From Falsiroseomonas bella (GTDB lineage: Bacteria > Pseudomonadota > Alphaproteobacteria > Acetobacterales > Acetobacteraceae), in assembly GCF_003173615.1 (NCBI RefSeq), contig NZ_QGNA01000001.1:1302001-1366000 (forward strand): a stretch of 64,000 nucleotides of DNA, in the 5' to 3' direction. Shown here piece by piece: positions 57,439 to 64,000 of this stretch. The position numbers and the translations under genes were made by a program. The notes beneath the pieces are model-generated. The model saw only the letters and a program-made list of their open reading frames with translations, was not told the DNA's origin and searched no databases. Within the stretch, counting starts at the first letter, position 1; each line of letters begins with the position of its first letter.

Positions 57439-57864
57439 ATGTTGCACATCATCAAGCTCTGCGTCGGCGTGAAGGAGGTGGCGGAGCTCGCCCAGTGGCA
57501 GGCGCAGCGCGCCCGGCTCGATCCGCCGCTGCGCCACCAGACGCGGATGATGCCGAAGCGCGTGGCGGAGATCCTGGATGGCGGCTCGCTCTACTGGGTG
57601 ATCGGCGGCTTCACGCGGGTGCGCCAGCGCATCCTGGATGTGCGCGAGGAGACCTGGGACGACGGCACCGCCTGCTGCGGCCTGGTGCTGCACAAGGATC
57701 TTGTCCCGGTGGAGCTACGCCCGCAGAAGCCTTTCCAGGGGTGGCGCTATCTTGATCCCGCCGCGGCGCCGCCGGACCTGCCGCGCGGGACGGTGCCGGC
57801 CTCCGGTCTCGAGAAGCTGCCGCCGGCGCTGCGGCGCGAACTCCAGGCCCTCTGCCTGATCTGA
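57439..57864 (+). CDS. DUF1489 family protein
   Basis: 141 residues. Matches the alphaproteobacterial DUF1489 pattern: LHIIKLCVGVKEVAELAQWQ, TRMMPKRVAEILDGGSLYWV, GFTRVRQRILDVR, VLHKDLVPVELRPQKPFQGW RYL. The function of the family is unknown; it is compact, cytoplasmic and widely conserved in the class. ATG 57439 is used; RBS weak. Followed 45 bp later by an SDR gene. Confidence 0.88.
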   Translation: MLHIIKLCVGVKEVAELAQWQAQRARLDPPLRHQTRMMPKRVAEILDGGSLYWVIGGFTRVRQRILDVREETWDDGTACCGLVLHKDLVPVELRPQKPFQGWRYLDPAAAPPDLPRGTVPASGLEKLPPALRRELQALCLI

Positions 57865-57909
57865 CCGCGAGGCGGTAGGGTCGTCCCCCGAACCGAGGAG
57901 GGACCATCC

Positions 57910-58680
57910 ATGCCGTCACCCCAGCACGCCGCCCTGTTCGACCTCACCGGGCGCGTCGCCCTCGTCACCGGGGGCTCGCGCGGGCTCGGGGCGGCGATGG
58001 CGGTCGGCTTCGCCCGGGCCGGGGCCGAGGTGATCCTGAACGGCCGCGACCAGGCCGCGCTCGACCGCCAGGCGGAGGCGATGCGCGCCGAGGGGTTGCG
58101 GGTCCGCACCGCCGTCTTCGACGTCTGCGACCGCGCGGCGATGGATGCGGTGGTGCCCGGCCTCGGGCCGATCGACATCCTGATGCACAATGCCGGCCAC
58201 CAGCATCGCGGCCCGGTCGAGACGCTGACCGACGAGGGCTGGTACGGCGTGCTGGACACCCACCTGACCGCACTGTTCCGCCTCTCCCGCCTGCTGGTGC
58301 CGGGGATGAAGGAGCGGCGGCGGGGCAAGATCCTGGCCATCGGCAGCCTCGCCAGCGATCTCGGGCGCGGGACCATCACGCCCTATGCGGCGGCGAAGGG
58401 CGGGCTCAAGATGTTCATCCGGGCGCTGGCGGTGGAGCTCGGGCCCTACAACGTGCAGTGCAATGCGATCGGGCCGGGCTGGTTCGACACCGAGATCAAC
58501 AAGCCGCTGCTCGACAATCCGGAATGGCTCGCCACCGTGAAGCGCCGCTGCCCTGCCGGCCGCTACGCGCAGCCGGAGGAGATCGCGGGCACCGCGGTGT
58601 TCCTGGCCTCCCCGGCGAGCGACTTCGTCTCCGGCCAGCTGATCTTCGTGGATGGCGGCGTCACGGCCAACATGATGTAG
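57910..58680 (+). CDS. SDR-family oxidoreductase (gluconate 5-dehydrogenase-like)
   Basis: 256 residues, classical SDR: cofactor motif VTGGSRGLGAAMA, HNAGH (NNAG position), catalytic Ser in AIGSLAS and Tyr/Lys in ITPYAAAKGG; PGWFDTEI and the C-terminal SGQLIFVDGGVTAN are standard. The arrangement resembles gluconate 5-dehydrogenase-type enzymes, but the substrate is not set by these motifs. GAGGAGGGA 6 nt before ATG 57910. Confidence 0.9.
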   Translation: MPSPQHAALFDLTGRVALVTGGSRGLGAAMAVGFARAGAEVILNGRDQAALDRQAEAMRAEGLRVRTAVFDVCDRAAMDAVVPGLGPIDILMHNAGHQHRGPVETLTDEGWYGVLDTHLTALFRLSRLLVPGMKERRRGKILAIGSLASDLGRGTITPYAAAKGGLKMFIRALAVELGPYNVQCNAIGPGWFDTEINKPLLDNPEWLATVKRRCPAGRYAQPEEIAGTAVFLASPASDFVSGQLIFVDGGVTANMM

Positions 58681-58811
58681 GGGTTGCGGAGCCGGCGCCG
58701 GGGACGAGCACCAAGCGCGCGAAGCGCGCCGCGCGGCTCGCAACAGCGGAGCCGGCACGCCATGTCTGAGGCGCGAAGCCAAGCGCCCGGAGGGCGCGCC
58801 GGCGCCTGAGG
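58681..58811. repeat. tandem GC-rich repeat units upstream of the MoeB-like gene
   Basis: Two related units, each starting GCGGAGCCGGC: about 58687-58745 and 58747-58811. The second ends with AGCCAAGCG...GCGCCGGCGCCTGAGG (58771-58811), the motif also found at 43485-43524. Internal dyads such as GCGCGCGAAGCGCGC fold well. It ends 8 bp before the start codon at 58819, so it forms most of that gene's 5' region. Confidence 0.6.
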
Positions 58812-58818
58812 ACACAAA

Positions 58819-59643
58819 ATGACTCTCGATTTCACCGAGAACGAGCTCCGTCGCTACTCGCGCCATATCCTGCTGGCGGAGGTCGGCGCCATCGGGCAGG
58901 CGAAGCTGCGCGAGGCGCGCGTGCTGGTCGTCGGTGCCGGCGGGCTCGGCTCGCCGCTCGCGCTGTATCTGGCGGCGGCGGGGGTCGGCACGCTCGGGCT
59001 GGTGGACCACGACACGCTGGAACTGTCGAACCTGCAGCGGCAGGTTGCCCACGTCACCGCGCGCATCGGGCGCAACAAGGCCGAGAGCGCGGCCGAGACG
59101 CTCGCCGCGCTCAACCCCGAGGTGCGCGTGGAGATCCACGCCCGCCGCATGGACGCGGAGGCGGCGCGCGAACTCATCCCGCACTATGACATCGTGTGCG
59201 ACGGCACCGACAATTTCGGCACGCGCTTCCTGCTGGGCGATGCCTGCCACCTGCTGGGCAAGCCGCTGGTCTCGGCCGCCGTGCTGCGCTTCGAGGGGCA
59301 GCTTTCCGTCTTCCAGGGCCATCGCGGCGCGCCCCATCCCTGCCATCGCTGCCTGCACCCGGAGCCGCCGCCGGAGGGCCTGGTGCCCACCTGCTCCGAG
59401 GCCGGCGTGCTCGGCGCCGTCACCGGCGTGATGGGCACGCTGCAGGCGACGGAGGTGCTGAAGCTGATCCTCGGCATCGGCGAGACGCTGACCGGGCGCC
59501 TGCTGCTGTGGGATGCGCTGGATGCGCGCTTCCGCACCGTGAAGCTCTCGCGCGATCCGGCCTGCGCACTGTGCGGGGAGGCGGCGACGATCCGCGACCT
59601 CTCGGCGCATGAGCATGCGCCGGCGCCGGCCTGCGTGGCGTGA
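58819..59643 (+). CDS. moeB: MoeB/ThiF/HesA-family adenylyltransferase
   Basis: 274 residues. E1-like fold: RYSRHILLAEVGAIGQAKL, ATP site VLVVGAGGLGSPLALYLAAA, DHDTLELSNLQRQVAH (Arg/Gln), DGTDNFGTRFLLGDAC, a cysteine in PTCSEAGVLG that is the candidate catalytic Cys, and zinc-binding pairs CHRC and CALC. It activates the C-terminal glycine of a small sulfur carrier (MoaD or ThiS) by adenylation. No rhodanese domain, so a separate sulfur donor is needed; the overlapping DsrE-like gene could supply that (inference). Relevant to the molybdoenzymes in the window. Confidence 0.9.
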   Translation: MTLDFTENELRRYSRHILLAEVGAIGQAKLREARVLVVGAGGLGSPLALYLAAAGVGTLGLVDHDTLELSNLQRQVAHVTARIGRNKAESAAETLAALNPEVRVEIHARRMDAEAARELIPHYDIVCDGTDNFGTRFLLGDACHLLGKPLVSAAVLRFEGQLSVFQGHRGAPHPCHRCLHPEPPPEGLVPTCSEAGVLGAVTGVMGTLQATEVLKLILGIGETLTGRLLLWDALDARFRTVKLSRDPACALCGEAATIRDLSAHEHAPAPACVA

Positions 59644-60020
59644 GCAAACTCCCCCCGCTTGGCATCCTGCTGATCTCGGGCGGGCATGAGCGCGCGCATT
59701 ACGCGCTGGTGCTGGCCACCGGCGCCGCGGCGGTCGGACGCGAGGTCGTGATCTTCGCCACCAATGCCGGCTGCCGCTTGTTCGACGCCGCCCGCCCGCT
59801 CGAATCCGATCCGCGCGAGAAACTGCTGGCGGAACGCGGCGTCGCCGGCATCGCCACGCTGCTGGACGCGGCGCAGGAACTCGGCATCGGCTGCATCGCC
59901 TGCGAGGCCGGGCTGCGCGCCGAGGGCATGGCCCCCGAGTCGCTCCTCCCGGGCGTGGAGCTTGCCGGCGTGGTCACCTTTCTCGGCGCCGTCGGGGCCG
60001 GTCAGATCGTGACCTTGTGA
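59640..60020 (+). CDS. DsrE/DsrF-like family protein
   Basis: 126 residues. DsrE fold: GILLISGGHERAHYALVLAT, VGREVVIFATNAGCRLF, ATLLDAAQELGIGCIACEAG, ELAGVVTFLGAV. The cysteine in IACEAG is at the position used for sulfur relay in DsrE/TusD relatives. GTG 59640 overlaps the MoeB-like stop (GTGA), so they are translationally coupled, which suggests a joint role in sulfur transfer to a carrier protein; not proven. Confidence 0.85.
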   Translation: MSKLPPLGILLISGGHERAHYALVLATGAAAVGREVVIFATNAGCRLFDAARPLESDPREKLLAERGVAGIATLLDAAQELGIGCIACEAGLRAEGMAPESLLPGVELAGVVTFLGAVGAGQIVTL

Positions 60021-60063
60021 GCGCGGCTTGACGCGGCGCAGCAAACTGTCGGAGGGAACGGCG

Positions 60064-60987
60064 ATGCGCCTCTTCCTTCCGCTGCTGGCGGCGCTGCTGG
60101 CGCTGCCCCTCGGTTCGGCCTGGCCGCAGATCGTGGCGCCCGGCAGCCTGCCGCCGCCGCGCCCGCTGAACGGTTCGCCGCCGGCGAGCCCGCCGCCCAG
60201 CCCCGCGCCCGCGCCGCGGCCGCCTGTCGCCGCGCCCGCGCCGCAGCCCGCCCCGGCGGCGCGCCCCGCCCCGCCGCGTCCGAGCAGCCCGGCGCCCGCC
60301 CCGCGCAGCCAGGCCCAGCCCGCCCCGCGCACCCCGAGCCAGCCGGCGCAGCGAACCCAGCGGCCACCCGCGCAGCCGCCGACCGTCGGCGCCTCGACCC
60401 CGCCGCAGAATCGGCGGCCCGGCAGCGCGGCCGGGGCGGCCGCCGGCGCCGCGGCGGGCGCCGCAGCAGCCGGCGCCGCCAGCGCCGCAAGCCGCACCCC
60501 CGAGCCGCCCGCGGCCGCCACCCCTGCGCCGCCGCCCCCGCCCAGCGTCGGGCCGGTCAGCGGTTTCCCCTTGCCGCGCTTCGCCTCGCTGCGCTCCGAC
60601 CAGGTGAACATGCGGGTGGGCCCGAACACGACCTTCCCGATCGACTGGACCTTCCAGCGCCGCGACCTGCCGGTGATGATCATCGGCGAGTTCCAGGTCT
60701 GGCGCCGCATCCGCGACGTGGACGGCGCCGAGGGCTGGGTCCACCAATCCACCCTGCAGGGCCGCCGCACCGTGCTGGTGCGCCCCGCCGGCGCGCAGGA
60801 GATCTCGTTGCGCAGCGAACCCTCGCCGGATGCGGCGGCCGTGGCGCGGCTGCGCTCCGGCGTGATCGCGCGTGTCCGGGAGTGCGAGGCGGAAAGCGCC
60901 TGGTGCGAGGTGCAGGTCGCCCGCCATCACGGCTATCTCCGCCGCGCCGATGTCTGGGGCCTGCTGCCCGAGGAAGAGGTGAAGTAG
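60064..60987 (+). CDS. secreted proline/alanine-rich protein with C-terminal SH3-like domains
   Basis: 307 residues. Signal peptide MRLFLPLLAALLALPLGSAW. Residues 25-165 are a low-complexity Pro/Ala/Arg/Ser region, including an Ala/Gly block (GAAAGAAAGAAAAGAA). Residues 170-305 carry two bacterial SH3 (SH3b/DUF1058) modules: SLRSDQVNMRVGPNTTFPID, MIIGEFQVWRRIRDVDGAEG, then ISLRSEPSPDAAAVARLRSG. Such domains bind peptidoglycan or act as periplasmic scaffolds. GGAGGGAA precedes ATG 60064. Confidence 0.87.
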   Translation: MRLFLPLLAALLALPLGSAWPQIVAPGSLPPPRPLNGSPPASPPPSPAPAPRPPVAAPAPQPAPAARPAPPRPSSPAPAPRSQAQPAPRTPSQPAQRTQRPPAQPPTVGASTPPQNRRPGSAAGAAAGAAAGAAAAGAASAASRTPEPPAAATPAPPPPPSVGPVSGFPLPRFASLRSDQVNMRVGPNTTFPIDWTFQRRDLPVMIIGEFQVWRRIRDVDGAEGWVHQSTLQGRRTVLVRPAGAQEISLRSEPSPDAAAVARLRSGVIARVRECEAESAWCEVQVARHHGYLRRADVWGLLPEEEVK

Positions 60988-61031
60988 CGCGCGATTGAGC
61001 GCGCCGCCTCTCCGCCCTAACCTCGGGCGCC

Positions 61032-61328
61032 ATGGACGACACGCCCCCGCCCGCCACCCATGACCTCGGCGGCGCGCCGCGATTCCGCTGCACGCCGGTG
61101 GACCCCGACGACGAGGCGCCGCCCGACGCCTTCGGCAAGCGCGTGGACGCCATCCGCCAGATCCTCGCCCGCAAGGGCCTGCTGACGGTTGACGAGATGC
61201 GCCGCGGCATCGAGGCGCTGCCCGAGGCCGAGTACCACGCCCTCGGCTATTACGAGCGCTGGCTGCGCTCGATCAGCGGGATCATGGCGGAGAAGGGCGT
61301 GATCGGCGCGGAGGATCTTCGGCCATGA
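61032..61328 (+). CDS. nitrile hydratase-family subunit: beta N-terminal domain (split; SCNase beta-like)
   Basis: 98 residues matching only the N-terminal half of nitrile hydratase beta: HDLGGAPRFRCTPVDPDDEA then RQILARKGLLTVDEMRRGIE and YHALGYYERWLRSISGIMAE KGVI. Full-length beta is about 220 residues; here its C-terminal half is encoded by the next gene, as in thiocyanate hydrolase. The stop overlaps the next start by 4 bp (61325-61328). May also serve as the metal-loading activator, since known NHase activators are homologous to this half (inference). Confidence 0.85.
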   Translation: MDDTPPPATHDLGGAPRFRCTPVDPDDEAPPDAFGKRVDAIRQILARKGLLTVDEMRRGIEALPEAEYHALGYYERWLRSISGIMAEKGVIGAEDLRP

Positions 61329-61606
61329 CCTTCCAGCCCGGCCAGCCCGTGCGCGTGAAGCGCGATTTTCCTGAGTTGCGCGGCCCCTGCCACATCCGCA
61401 CGCCGCATTACCTGCGCGGCCTGGACGGCACGATCGAACGGCCGCTCGGCAGCTTCGCCAATCCCGAGGACCTGGCCTTCGCCCGCCCCGCGGCGAAGGT
61501 GCCGCTCTATCACGTGCGCTTCGACCAGCCCTCGCTGTTCAACGAGGGTGCGAAGGGCGACACGCTGCTGGTCGAGATTTTCGAGCATTGGCTGGAGGCC
61601 CGATAA
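61325..61606 (+). CDS. nitrile hydratase-family subunit: beta C-terminal domain (split; SCNase alpha-like)
   Basis: 93 residues equal to the SH3-like C-terminal domain of nitrile hydratase beta: FQPGQPVRVKRDFPELRGPCHIRTPHYLRG, GTIERPLGSFANPEDLA, PLYHVRFDQPSLF and DTLLVEIFEHWLE (cited in parts under 20 residues where contiguous: GQPVRVKRDFPELRG). It begins with its own ATG and RBS-less ATGA overlap, so translation is coupled to the upstream half. The gene split is genuine, not a frameshift: both proteins have proper ends and the genes overlap in different frames. Confidence 0.86.
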   Translation: MTFQPGQPVRVKRDFPELRGPCHIRTPHYLRGLDGTIERPLGSFANPEDLAFARPAAKVPLYHVRFDQPSLFNEGAKGDTLLVEIFEHWLEAR

Positions 61607-61608
61607 CG

Positions 61609-62193
61609 ATGGCCGCGCCACCCACCGGCGATAGCATCGCCCTGCTCGAACGCTTCGTCGCGGCGCTGGCCGCGCGCGGCATCGTCAGCGAGGAGGAGAT
61701 CGCGACGCAGATCGAGCGCACCGACCGGGCGAGCCCCGAGATCGGCGCGCGCATGGTCGCCCGCGCCTGGACCGACCCCGCCTATCGCGCCCTGCTGCTG
61801 CGCGACGGCACCGCGGCGGCGGAGCAGATGGGCGTTTCCATGGCCGGCGCGCCGCCGCTCGGCGTGCTGGAGGATTCGGCCACGCTGCATCACCTGGTCG
61901 TCTGCACCCTGTGTTCCTGCTACCCGCGCATGGTGCTGGGCTATCCGCCGCACTGGTACAAATCGGCCGCCTATCGCGCGCGCGCCGTGCGCGATCCGCG
62001 CGGCGTGCTGGCCGAATGGGGCACCGTGCTGCCGGACGGCGTCGGGGTGCGCGTGGTGGACTCCACGGCCGATTATCGCTGGATGGTGCTGCCGCAGCGC
62101 CCCGCCGGCACCGAGGGCTGGGACGAGACGCGGCTCGCCTCCATCGTCACGCGCGACCATCTCGTCGGCGTCGCGCTGCCCAGCGCGGCCTGA
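61609..62193 (+). CDS. nitrile hydratase-family metal-binding alpha subunit (cobalt type; SCNase gamma-like)
   Basis: 194 residues. The metal-binding claw VCTLCSCYPR is present with C99, C102, Ser103 and C104; Thr100 marks the cobalt rather than the iron class. The following YPRMVLGYPPHWYKSAAYRARAV has Arg-Met where most Co-NHases have Trp-Pro, a change close to the active-site entrance. ARAWTDPAYRALLLRDGTAA and LPDGVGVRVVDSTADYRWMVLP are also standard. It would hydrate a nitrile to an amide, or hydrolyse thiocyanate; substrate unknown. ATG 61609 lies 2 bp after the preceding stop. Confidence 0.9.
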   Translation: MAAPPTGDSIALLERFVAALAARGIVSEEEIATQIERTDRASPEIGARMVARAWTDPAYRALLLRDGTAAAEQMGVSMAGAPPLGVLEDSATLHHLVVCTLCSCYPRMVLGYPPHWYKSAAYRARAVRDPRGVLAEWGTVLPDGVGVRVVDSTADYRWMVLPQRPAGTEGWDETRLASIVTRDHLVGVALPSAA

Positions 62194-62194
62194 G

Positions 62195-63805
62195 ATGGCC
62201 GGCATCAAGGGCATCGTCGTCTGCCCGCAGCCGCGGGCGGCGGATGTGGGCGCGGATGTGCTGCGCCGCGGCGGCACCGCCTTCGATGCCGCGCTCGCCA
62301 CCGCCTTTTGCCAGATGCTGCAGGATCCCTTCATGTGCGGCATCGGCGGCATGGGCACGCTGCAGTACCGCGAGGCACGATCCGGCCGCCAGGGCATGAT
62401 CGACTTCCACGCCCGCGCCGGCGCGACGGTGACGCCCGACATGTGGGCCGCCGACAGCAAGGGCCGCTCCGCCATCTCCGGCTATGCGCTGTTCGAGGAT
62501 CACCGCGCGGAGCTCGGCTACACCGCGATCATGACGCCCGGCACCGTCGCGGGCCTCGCCCGTTTCCACGAAACCTTGTGCACGTGGGACTGGGCCAACC
62601 TGCTCGCGCCCGCGATCCGCATGGCGAAGGAGGGCATCACCGTCACGCCCTTCTTCGCCGACTTTCTCGTGCGTCCGCCGCAGCCGGGCCTGCCGACGGG
62701 GATGCAGCGCGTGACGAAGACGCCCGCCTGCGCGGCGCTCTACCTGAAGGACGGCGGCTTCCACGCGGTGGGCGACGTGATCCGCCATCCGCAGATGGCC
62801 GAGACGCTGGAACGCCTTGCGGCGAAGGGCGCCGCCGATTTCTACACCGGCGAGATCGCCGGGCGCATCGCCGACGACTTCGCCCGCAACGGCGCCTTCG
62901 TCACGGCCGACGACCTCGCCGCCTACAGGCCCGTGGAATCACCGCCGGTGATCGGCAGCTATCGCGGCTACGGGATCGCTTCCAACCCGCCGCCCGGCTC
63001 GGGCGCGGTGCTGATCGCGATGCTCAACATCCTCGAGCAGTTCGACTTCGCCGGCGTGCACCCCGGGAGCGTCCGGCACCTCGATCTCGTCGCGCGCGCC
63101 ATGGCCGCAGCGCATGAGGATCGCGAGCAATGGCTCGGCGACCCCGCCTTCGTGGAGGTGCCGGTGGAGACCATGATCTCCAAGGCGCGCGCCGCGGAAT
63201 GGGCCCGAAAGATCCGCGACGGCTGGCTGCCGGGCGGGAAGATCGGCGCGCCGCCCTCCTGCACCACGCATCTCTCCGTCTGGGATGCGGCGGGCAATTG
63301 CGTCTCCCTCACGCACACCCTCGGCACCGGCGCGGGCGTGGTCACCGAAGGTCTCGGCTTCAACTGGAACAACGCCATGAAGCTGTTCGACATGCGGCCC
63401 GGCCGCGCGAACAGCATGGCGCCGGGCAAGGCGCGCACCACCGGCATGGTGCCGACCATCGTCTCGAAGGAGGGCGAGCCCTGGATGGTGGTGGGCGCAC
63501 CGGGTGGCAGCGTCATCATCTCCTCCGTGCTCACCACCATCGTGAACGCGATCGATTTCGGCATGAGCGCCGTCGAGGCGGTCTCCTTCCCGCGCATCCA
63601 CTGCGAGGGCGGCCCGGTCTTCTGCGAGGCGCGCGTGCAGGGCGACGTGGTGGAGGGCCTGCGCGCGCTGGGCCATGAGGTGCGGCATTCGCCCATCTCC
63701 TACGACCCCACGATGAGCCGCGCCCATGCCGTGCTGCTGCGCGACGGCCGGCCGACCGGTGCCGCCGATCCGCGCGGCGGCGGCGGCGTCGCCATCGCCT
63801 GGTAG
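62195..63805 (+). CDS. gamma-glutamyltransferase family protein
   Basis: 536 residues, Ntn-hydrolase. Autoprocessing/nucleophile motif SCTTHLSVWD with Thr357 as expected N-terminal nucleophile of the small subunit; N-terminal LRRGGTAFDAALATAFCQML QDPFMCGIGGMG, substrate region PPPGSGAVLIAMLNILEQFD, MAPGKARTTGM and VGAPGGSVIISSVLTTIVNA (each in parts). No signal peptide is seen, unlike periplasmic GGT, so it probably stays in the cytoplasm. Starts 1 bp after the nitrile-hydratase alpha gene, indicating one operon and a possible role on the amide or gamma-glutamyl product (inference). Confidence 0.9.
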   Translation: MAGIKGIVVCPQPRAADVGADVLRRGGTAFDAALATAFCQMLQDPFMCGIGGMGTLQYREARSGRQGMIDFHARAGATVTPDMWAADSKGRSAISGYALFEDHRAELGYTAIMTPGTVAGLARFHETLCTWDWANLLAPAIRMAKEGITVTPFFADFLVRPPQPGLPTGMQRVTKTPACAALYLKDGGFHAVGDVIRHPQMAETLERLAAKGAADFYTGEIAGRIADDFARNGAFVTADDLAAYRPVESPPVIGSYRGYGIASNPPPGSGAVLIAMLNILEQFDFAGVHPGSVRHLDLVARAMAAAHEDREQWLGDPAFVEVPVETMISKARAAEWARKIRDGWLPGGKIGAPPSCTTHLSVWDAAGNCVSLTHTLGTGAGVVTEGLGFNWNNAMKLFDMRPGRANSMAPGKARTTGMVPTIVSKEGEPWMVVGAPGGSVIISSVLTTIVNAIDFGMSAVEAVSFPRIHCEGGPVFCEARVQGDVVEGLRALGHEVRHSPISYDPTMSRAHAVLLRDGRPTGAADPRGGGGVAIAW

Positions 63806-63917
63806 GGGCGCGTCACGTCGCGGGCAACGCCGCAACCTTCGCGGTCCCTGACGGTTCCGATTCCTGTTCGCCGGCGCCGCGCATCGCGACGCGGGCGCAG
63901 GAAGGAGAATCGTGCGG

Positions 63918-64000
63918 ATGGGCGCAGGCGGCAAGGAAGCCTGGCTCGGCGCGGCGGCGGGCGCGCTGGGCGTGCTGGCGGTGGCCGGCGCGGCCGGGCT
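63918..64000 (+). CDS. start of a gene truncated by the window edge, probable membrane or exported protein
   Basis: Only 27 codons are visible: MGAGGKEAWLGAAAGALGVL then AVAGAAG, a hydrophobic segment typical of a TM helix or signal sequence. AGGAG (63903-63907) is well placed for ATG 63918; GTG 63912 is in frame but closer (4 nt). The product cannot be identified. Confidence 0.6.
   Translation, partial: MGAGGKEAWLGAAAGALGVLAVAGAAG

Noticed and set aside
61032-61606. The split nitrile hydratase beta considered as a frameshifted gene
   Set aside because: Both halves have proper starts and stops, overlap by ATGA and match the natural domain boundary, as in SCNase.

Overview
The window is about 70% GC, with strong third-position GC bias and dense, short-spaced operons. 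The gene content points to an alphaproteobacterium, most likely Rhodospirillales/Acetobacteraceae (Roseomonas-like). The grounds are the F1-only atp operon order (atpH-A-G-D-C), an alpha-type ChvG/ChvI two-component system next to ATP-dependent pckA, an sdhCDAB operon, several orphan Bug-type (tripartite tricarboxylate) periplasmic receptors, and an HWE histidine kinase. The family assignment comes from gene content only; there is no rRNA or tRNA in the window to confirm it.

Layout. 1-5.2 kb: the tail of an HWE kinase converges on a tightly overlapping minus-strand operon for a Bug receptor, a 2Fe-2S protein, a large molybdenum hydroxylase subunit and a dihydroxyphthalate-decarboxylase-like protein, probably an uptake and oxidation module for an aromatic or heterocyclic acid. 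5.3-17.4 kb: HdeD-like membrane protein, a 1533-residue repeat protein (FG-GAP/cadherin-like/RTX), exonuclease III, an isochorismatase-fold amidohydrolase, an FAH-family hydrolase, a PuuD-like amidase, a second Bug receptor, a second RTX protein and a DUF2237 protein. 17.4-22.7 kb: pckA, a HugZ-like protein, chvI-chvG, then a dense palindromic element. 22.7-28.6 kb: a ferritin/desaturase-like di-iron protein and the F1 ATP synthase operon. 28.7-36.9 kb: an EamA exporter, a periplasmic helical protein, an operon (peptide-type binding protein, amidohydrolase, Bug receptor, enolase-superfamily enzyme), a SIMPL protein and a small membrane protein. 37-40 kb: MBL hydrolase, BLUF photoreceptor, mutL. 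40.1-43.3 kb: an ECF sigma/anti-sigma pair in one operon with a SorA-like sulfite-oxidase-family molybdoenzyme and its cytochrome. 43.5-51.3 kb: di-haem cytochrome c, PQQ-type sugar dehydrogenase, 5'-nucleotidase, DUF938 methyltransferase and sdhCDAB. 51.4-58.7 kb: small membrane protein, XRE regulator, an aspartate-semialdehyde-dehydrogenase homologue without its catalytic residues, a chemoreceptor, a TAXI receptor, DUF1489 and an SDR. 58.8-64 kb: MoeB/ThiF-like and DsrE-like sulfur-transfer proteins, a proline-rich SH3 protein, a three-gene split nitrile-hydratase-family enzyme, a gamma-glutamyltransferase and the start of one more gene.

Most of the window is ordinary chromosomal housekeeping with substrate-scavenging accessory genes; no insertion sequence, integrase, phage gene or CRISPR array was seen. 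The items most worth a second look are the three-gene nitrile-hydratase/thiocyanate-hydrolase-like cluster with ggt (61.0-63.8 kb), the Asd paralogue that has lost Cys, Gln and His of the active site (52.8-53.8 kb), the ECF-sigma-controlled molybdoenzyme operon (40.1-43.3 kb), a 220-bp double-inverted hairpin element with compensatory base changes (22.49-22.71 kb), and a promoter-to-terminator unit that may be a small RNA or leader (13.1-13.25 kb).
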